From contig NZ_CP088262.1 of assembly GCF_021117365.1 (NCBI RefSeq), positions 868,001 through 932,000 on the forward strand: a stretch of DNA of 64,000 nucleotides, given 5' to 3'. A program made the position numbers and the translations under genes. Origin of the DNA: Nocardioides sp. cx-173. GTDB lineage: Bacteria; Actinomycetota; Actinomycetes; Propionibacteriales; Nocardioidaceae. The notes beneath the pieces were generated by a model. That model had not been told where the DNA came from. It did no database searches and saw only the letters and a list, made by a program, of their open reading frames with translations. This document shows, one piece after another, positions 59,703 to 64,000 of this stretch (position 1 is its first letter; each line of letters opens with the position of its first letter).

Positions 59703-60431
59703 TCAGTCGGCGTCGGGGACGTCCTCGAAGATGTCGGGGCGACCGACGAAGTGGGCGCGGTCAAGGGGCCAGACCAGGGCGAAGACCTTGCCGACGACGA
59801 GGTCGACCGGGACGAACGCGCCCTCGGGGTCGCACGCGTCGCCGCGGTCGACGCACAGCCGGGCCGAGGAGTCGGCAGACGCGCTGCGGTTGTCGCCCAT
59901 GACGAACAGCTCGCCCTCGGGCACGGGGCCGGCGGTCCAGTCGCAGGCCGGCCCGGGCATCGGCCCGTCGCACTTCTGCGGCTGGATGAAGCCGTCCTCG
60001 TCGAGCGGCTCACCGTTGACCTCGAGGCGCCCCGACTCGTCGCAGCAGACGATGGTGTCGCCCTCGACGCCGATGACCCGCTTCACCAGGTGGCCGCCGC
60101 TGGGATAGAGACCGATCTTCGTGAGGGCCTTGACCAGGGGGCTCGTCGGCTCCGGAGCCACTCCGTTGAGCCAGCCACCCGGGTCCTCGAACACCACCAC
60201 GTCGCCGCGGGACGGGGAGCCGCCGAACCAGTACGACACCTTCTCCACCAGGATCCGGTCGTTCTCGACCAGACCGGGCTTCATCGAGGCGGACGGGATG
60301 TAGAAGGCCTGGACGAAGAGGGTCTTGATGACCAGGGCGAGCACGACCGCCACCGCCAGCAGGATCACGGTCTCGAGCCACAGCGGGAGCTTGCGCTTCG
60401 CGGGCTCCGGGGGGGTGGCGGCGTCGGACAC
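59703..60431 (-). CDS. lepB: Signal peptidase I
   Basis: 242 residues. One membrane helix (~17-38), then the S26 peptidase fold with nucleophile Ser49 (YIPSASMKPGL), general-base Lys117 (GGHLVKRVIGVEGD) and LFVMGDNRSASADS. Cleaves Sec and Tat signal peptides; the RTX, lipoprotein-unlike secreted and subtilase products of this window are likely clients. A Cys pair (VCCDESG) sits in an insertion typical of actinobacteria. GTG at 60431 is 6 bp after TAGGGT (60438-60443), a leaderless promoter. Confidence 0.95.
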   Translation of the reverse strand: MSDAATPPEPAKRKLPLWLETVILLAVAVVLALVIKTLFVQAFYIPSASMKPGLVENDRILVEKVSYWFGGSPSRGDVVVFEDPGGWLNGVAPEPTSPLVKALTKIGLYPSGGHLVKRVIGVEGDTIVCCDESGRLEVNGEPLDEDGFIQPQKCDGPMPGPACDWTAGPVPEGELFVMGDNRSASADSSARLCVDRGDACDPEGAFVPVDLVVGKVFALVWPLDRAHFVGRPDIFEDVPDAD

Positions 60432-60505
60432 GCCTGGACCCTACGCCAGCCCTCCACCCCGGCTGGGCAGCCGCACGTCATCGGGCCGGGTCGTCGACCC
60501 TCGGC

Positions 60506-60640
60506 TCAGGGCTTGCGCCCGCGCCGGGCCTTGGCCTTGTCGACGGCGGACTTGATCTTGGCCTGGTTGTGGGGCTTGCGGGCCTCGTCGTAGACCTTCT
60601 TGGCGATCCCGATCGCGGCCGCGCCTCGTAGCAGCTTCAT
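60506..60640 (-). CDS. Small basic protein of unknown function
   Basis: 44 residues, strongly basic and helical: KLLRGAAAIGIAKKVYDEAR then a Lys/Arg-rich tail (KAKARRGRKP). Could bind nucleic acid or membrane. ATG at 60640 with TACCGG 6 bp upstream, near a leaderless pattern. It sits between lepB and the subtilase gene on the same strand, 38 bp after the subtilase stop. Real-gene status rests on the clean start, composition and position, so moderate confidence. Confidence 0.55.
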   Translation of the reverse strand: MKLLRGAAAIGIAKKVYDEARKPHNQAKIKSAVDKAKARRGRKP

Positions 60641-60678
60641 GAGCCACCGGTACCCGGTCGCCGCCGGCCATACACGCG

Positions 60679-62823
60679 TCAGCGGACGATGACGGGGACC
60701 CGGGTCTCGGTGCCGCCCGCACCCCGCCACACGACGTGGCCGTCGTCGGCGCCGCGTCCGGCGGCGTGGACGGTGTAGGTGCCGGTCTCGCCCGGCTGCA
60801 GGCGCAGGGCGGCCGGAGTGATCCACACGTGGCGTCGCGTGAAGCCGCGGGCGCTCGAGGAGAAGTAGAACGTGCGCTGCCCCACGTTGGTGACGGTGCG
60901 GGTCGCGGCGCGCTGACCGCGGCCCATGACCACCGACGGGGTGTTGAGCAGGCGCCGCCGGTCCTCCCACCAGGCGCGGTAGGCGGCCGGGTCCTGGCCG
61001 TGCACGAGACCGGGACGTTCGGCAGCGCTGGGTCTCAGGAGCCCCGCGCCGGCCCGGGTCACCGGCGTACGGCGGACCTCCGCGGCCGTCGTCGCGAGCG
61101 ACGAGCGGGTCGCCACGGCCGACCAGCCGTGGCGGGCGCGGAGCACCGCGGCGGCACCGCTCACAGCGGCGGTGGCCGCCGACGTCCCGGTCACGAAGTC
61201 CCAGCGGAGCCCGGTGACCGACGGCGGCACCGCCCCGAGGACGCCGACCGCGGGGGCGACCAGGTCCGGCTTGACCAGGCCGGAGGCAGCATCCCCGGCA
61301 CCGGACCACGGGGCCACCTGGGCCGGGCCGCGGATCACGCCCGCGGGCCGCAGGGACGCCCGGGAGTCGGGGTGAGCGGCAAGCCAGCGCAGGAGCGCCC
61401 GGCCCGCCGCGCGGTCGAGATGGACGGTCGGGACCCGGTGGAAGTCGGCGTCGGTCGAGCCGGGCCGGACGTTGACGAGGACCATGCCGACGCCGCCGGC
61501 CAGCGCCACGGCCTCCGACTTGTCGACGCGCCCGACCCCGCCTCGCTCGCACACCACGAGGCGCCCGCCGACGGCAGCGGCGTCGAGGCTGCCGGGGGTG
61601 CAGGTCCTCGCCTGGCGCTGCGACGCCTCGGTCGTGCGGGCGCTGGCCCCCCGCACCAGGCGGGCCGGGGAGGTCGGCCCGGCGGCGATCATGGCGCCCT
61701 GCAGGTCCGGTGCGCCCGGGAGGACGACGGTGCCCCGGCGGCGTTCGCCGAGAGCCCCGCCGACCCAGGGGCTGCGGTGGGCGGCCGAGCCGTCGTTGCC
61801 CGCCGCCGCCACCACGGCGATGTCCGCCTCCGCGGCGCCGAGCAGGGCGAGCTCGACGGTGTCGATGCGTGGGGGGCCGTCGACGGCGAGGCCGAGCACG
61901 TCCACGCCGTCGCGGGTCGCCTGGTCGACGGCGGCCACGACGTCCGCGGTGGCGCACCCGTCGTCAGCCGGGTCGGGAGCGCTCCAGCACGCCTTGTAGA
62001 CGGCCAGCCGGGCGCGCGGGGCGACGCCGCTGTAGCGCTCCAGGCGCAGGTCGTGGACGCGGACGTCGACGCCCGCGTTGCCGGCCGCGACCGCGGCCAT
62101 CTGGGTGCCGTGGCCGTCGTCGTCGCGCGCCGAGAGATGGGAGGCGTCGCGGACCCGGCCGGCGCCGAACCCGTCGACGTACCAGCGTGCGGAGACCAGC
62201 TTGCCGTTGCACACCGGGGCCGCCTCGCCGGACTCGCAGGCCCAGTCCTGGCCCACCCCCCGTCCCAGCTGCGGCACCCGCGCGAAGAGCGGGCCCTCGG
62301 GGGCGATGCCGCTGTCGACCAGGCCGATGACCGCCCCCGCCCCGCCCGTCGTACGGCGTGAGGCTGCGGGCCAGGCCGCCGCCGGCCCGGCCGGTCGGGG
62401 AGCGGACGCCGTCAGCCGGCGTACGGCGTTGCGCTCGATGAGGGCGACCCCGGGGTCGCCAGCGAGCGCGCCGGCCTGGGCCGCGGTCAGCGCGACCGCG
62501 ACGCCGTTGAGGGCGGTGGTCCAGCGATACACCGGCTCGGCCGCGCCCACCTGCCGCAGGAGCCGGTCCTGGCGGGCGCGCATCGTGGCGGGGGTGAGCC
62601 GGTCGGCATCCGGGTCGCCCGCGGTGCCCGGCCCCACCAGGGTCACCAGGTACAGCGCGGTGGCGGGCTCCGCGCTCTCCGGGGCGGCACGACCGGGGGC
62701 CGAGAGGCCGGCGAGCGCGGTGGCGGCGAGCGCGAAGGACGGCCAGACGCGACGCGCGTCGGCCGTGGCGTCGTCCTGCTCGGCGCACGGTGCCCCCTGT
62801 TCCAGCTCGGTGATGTCGTCCAT
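60679..62823 (-). CDS. Subtilisin-family (S8) serine peptidase
   Basis: 714 residues with the catalytic triad Asp170 (VIGLVDSGIAPEG), His238 (RDDDGHGTQMAAV) and Ser548 (FVTGTSAATAAVSG), and the oxyanion Asn in AAAGNDGS (~343). A protease-associated domain is inserted (~370-500), a propeptide-like inhibitor region lies at ~55-140, and the end (~590-714) is a fibronectin III-like beta domain. Secreted: a hydrophobic stretch at ~26-46 ends APGRAAP, but 25 mostly acidic residues precede it, an odd signal start; no other start codon fixes this. ATG at 62823. Confidence 0.9.
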   Translation of the reverse strand: MDDITELEQGAPCAEQDDATADARRVWPSFALAATALAGLSAPGRAAPESAEPATALYLVTLVGPGTAGDPDADRLTPATMRARQDRLLRQVGAAEPVYRWTTALNGVAVALTAAQAGALAGDPGVALIERNAVRRLTASAPRPAGPAAAWPAASRRTTGGAGAVIGLVDSGIAPEGPLFARVPQLGRGVGQDWACESGEAAPVCNGKLVSARWYVDGFGAGRVRDASHLSARDDDGHGTQMAAVAAGNAGVDVRVHDLRLERYSGVAPRARLAVYKACWSAPDPADDGCATADVVAAVDQATRDGVDVLGLAVDGPPRIDTVELALLGAAEADIAVVAAAGNDGSAAHRSPWVGGALGERRRGTVVLPGAPDLQGAMIAAGPTSPARLVRGASARTTEASQRQARTCTPGSLDAAAVGGRLVVCERGGVGRVDKSEAVALAGGVGMVLVNVRPGSTDADFHRVPTVHLDRAAGRALLRWLAAHPDSRASLRPAGVIRGPAQVAPWSGAGDAASGLVKPDLVAPAVGVLGAVPPSVTGLRWDFVTGTSAATAAVSGAAAVLRARHGWSAVATRSSLATTAAEVRRTPVTRAGAGLLRPSAAERPGLVHGQDPAAYRAWWEDRRRLLNTPSVVMGRGQRAATRTVTNVGQRTFYFSSSARGFTRRHVWITPAALRLQPGETGTYTVHAAGRGADDGHVVWRGAGGTETRVPVIVR

Positions 62824-62878
62824 TCTGTCTCGCCCACCTCGGCAGTGACACCCTTTCCCACACCCCTACGCTGAGGGC

Positions 62879-63493
62879 GTGCCTGCGTCCCCCCTCGTGG
62901 TCGGCTTCGACCTCGACATGACCCTCATCGACACGGTGCCCGGGTTCGGGGCCGTGCTCGAGGTCCTGGGCGCGGAGCTGGGCGTGGCGTTCCCGGTCGC
63001 GGAGATGTCGGCCCGCCTCGGGCCGCCGCTCGAGACTTTGCTCTCCGGGCACCTCGACGAGGAGGCGGTCGGGCCGGCGGGCGACCGCTTCCGCGAGCTG
63101 TACCCGGCCCACGCCATCGCGTCGGTGCCCGTCCTCAAGGGCGCCCACGAGGCCCTGGCCGCCGTACGCCGCCACGGCGGCCGGACGGTCGTGGTGACCG
63201 GCAAGTTCCCGGCCAACGCCCGCCTCCACCTCGACCACCTCGGCCTGGACGTGGACGTGCTGGAGGGATGGGTCTGGGGGGTCGGCAAGGCCGACGCCCT
63301 GCGCCGCGAGGGTGCGTCGGTCTACGTCGGGGACCACGTCCACGACGTCGAGGGCGCGCTCGCCGCGGGGGCGCTCAGCGTGTCCGTGCTGACCGGCGGC
63401 TGCACCCGCGAGGAGCTCCTGGCCGCAGGCACCCACGTGGTGCTCGACGACCTGCGAGATTTCCCGTCGTGGCTCGACGCCCACATGGCCTAG
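62879..63493 (+). CDS. HAD-family hydrolase
   Basis: 204 residues with HAD motif I (GFDLDMTLIDT, nucleophile Asp), motif II (VVTGKFPANA), Lys in GKADALR and motif IV (YVGDHVHDVEGA). Phosphoglycolate phosphatase-like; small cap domain at ~18-85. Substrate not determined. GTG at 62879 is 6 bp after TACGCT (62867-62872). Its TAG stop is the first three bases of TAGTCT, a -10 hexamer for the cold-shock gene. Confidence 0.88.
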   Translation: MPASPLVVGFDLDMTLIDTVPGFGAVLEVLGAELGVAFPVAEMSARLGPPLETLLSGHLDEEAVGPAGDRFRELYPAHAIASVPVLKGAHEALAAVRRHGGRTVVVTGKFPANARLHLDHLGLDVDVLEGWVWGVGKADALRREGASVYVGDHVHDVEGALAAGALSVSVLTGGCTREELLAAGTHVVLDDLRDFPSWLDAHMA

Positions 63494-63543
63494 TCTTCCC
63501 TGTCGTGCTCGGAAACGCCGGGCGGTGCTCGAGAGGTGGAGCC

Positions 63544-63939
63544 GTGCCTACAGGCAAGGTGAAGTGGTTCGACGCCGGCAAGGGCTTCGGATTCCTGTCC
63601 CAGGAGGACGGACCGGACGTGTACGTCCACTCCGACGCCCTCCCGGAGGGGACGACCAGCCTCAAGCCCGGCACCCGGGTGGAGTTCGGCATCGCCCAGG
63701 GCCGTCGCGGCGAGCAGGCCCTCCAGGTGCGGGTGCTCGACGCCCCCACCTCGGTCTCCCGCAACCAGCAGCACGCCAAGCGCCGTCCTCCCGAGGACAT
63801 GGTGACGATCGTCGAGGATCTGATCCGCCTGCTCGACGACCTCGGCGAGGGCTACCGCCACGGCCGTCACCCCGACGCCCGCACCGCCAAGCCCACCGCC
63901 AAGCTGCTGCGCGCGCTCGCCGCCGAGCTCGAGCTCTGA
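63544..63939 (+). CDS. Cold-shock domain protein with C-terminal extension
   Basis: 131 residues. Residues 1-65 are a cold-shock domain with the RNP motifs GKVKWFDAGKGFGFL and VYVHSDAL. Residues ~66-131 are a helical extension (VTIVEDLIRLLDDLGEGYRHGRH) as in M. tuberculosis CspB (Rv0871), which in that species also lies not far from the XPB genes. Binds single-stranded RNA or DNA. GTG at 63544 after GAGAGGTGGAGCC; promoter TAGTCT at 63491-63496, leaving a leader of ~45 bases. Confidence 0.9.
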   Translation: MPTGKVKWFDAGKGFGFLSQEDGPDVYVHSDALPEGTTSLKPGTRVEFGIAQGRRGEQALQVRVLDAPTSVSRNQQHAKRRPPEDMVTIVEDLIRLLDDLGEGYRHGRHPDARTAKPTAKLLRALAAELEL

Positions 63940-63952
63940 GGACCCCTCAGAC

Positions 63953-63969
63953 CGGCGCAGTCTGCGCCG
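63953..63969 (+). terminator. Hairpin after the cold-shock gene
   Basis: CGGCGCAG and CTGCGCCG around one T, 13 bp past the stop. A short GC-rich stem without a T run, as is usual for actinobacterial terminators. The remaining 31 bases to the window end show no gene. Confidence 0.4.
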
Positions 63970-64000
63970 CGGCGCGTCGGCTCCGCGGCCGGCTCGCGAG

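Noticed and set aside
1..64000. tRNA, rRNA, riboswitches, transposases or integrases
   Set aside because: None was recognised by eye in any gap; small RNAs without strong sequence marks cannot be excluded without a covariance-model search.

Overview
The window is a 64-kb piece of a high-GC actinobacterial chromosome, most likely Nocardioides or a close relative. This is inferred from the very high third-position GC, a mycothiol gene (mshB), families typical of actinobacteria (DUF6542, DUF6113, DUF4031, MpaB/DUF2236, VanW, CGNR), and frequent TAnnnT -10 hexamers placed about 6 bp before start codons, the pattern of leaderless transcripts. I see no rRNA, tRNA, CRISPR array, transposase, integrase or phage gene, and no gap above 300 bp without a gene.

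Layout. 1-5.1 kb: housekeeping genes (YciO-type protein, DUF6542, rmuC, xthA, a class V aminotransferase, ychF). 5.15-6.35 kb: a less GC-rich islet at the 3' end of ychF, with a HIT-family protein that ends in the same peptide as YchF and a toxin-antitoxin pair whose toxin is broken. 6.4-16.8 kb: mixed genes, including DUF2243, a GreA-like factor, a Ser/Thr kinase with an outside sensor domain, a thioesterase, a Nudix protein, a lipoprotein, mshB and VanW. 16.83-18.06 kb: an AbiEi/DUF559-type gene between two 88-bp inverted repeats, each made of two palindromes; this is the best candidate for an undescribed element.

18.07-34.2 kb: sixteen minus-strand genes for uptake and complete breakdown of purines. 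They form three transcription units: an ABC importer; xanthine dehydrogenase, a MurR/RpiR regulator, allantoate amidohydrolase and PucG; and allantoinase, uricase, 5-hydroxyisourate hydrolase, OHCU decarboxylase, an AtzH-AtzE-type amidase fusion and a formamidase-family protein. Each unit is preceded by a version of one 14-bp palindrome (GAAACGTCCGTTTC), probably the operator of the cluster's own RpiR regulator. The enzymes are in pathway order: xanthine, urate, 5-hydroxyisourate, OHCU, allantoin, allantoate, ureidoglycine, and then the PucG product oxalurate, for which the two amidohydrolases are plausible downstream enzymes.

34.3-51.7 kb: GNAT/ferredoxin/dapC, a tandem pair of RTX-repeat secreted proteins, a two-domain cell-wall hydrolase candidate, LemA, an aldo/keto reductase, alkB under a perfect LexA box, a MacB-like ABC exporter, a GntR regulator, CutC/DUF4031, an HD-domain protein, an MpaB-family oxygenase and two envelope proteins. 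51.7-56.3 kb: a DNA-repair block (XPB helicase, CGNR protein, WYL/helicase-associated protein) with palindromes over the XPB promoter. 56.3-60.6 kb: a PP2C phosphatase, two FHA proteins and signal peptidase I. 60.7-63.9 kb: a subtilase, a HAD hydrolase and a cold-shock protein.

Regulation visible in the sequence: one SOS box, three purine operators, three families of palindromic repeats, and predicted leaderless promoters for more than twenty genes.
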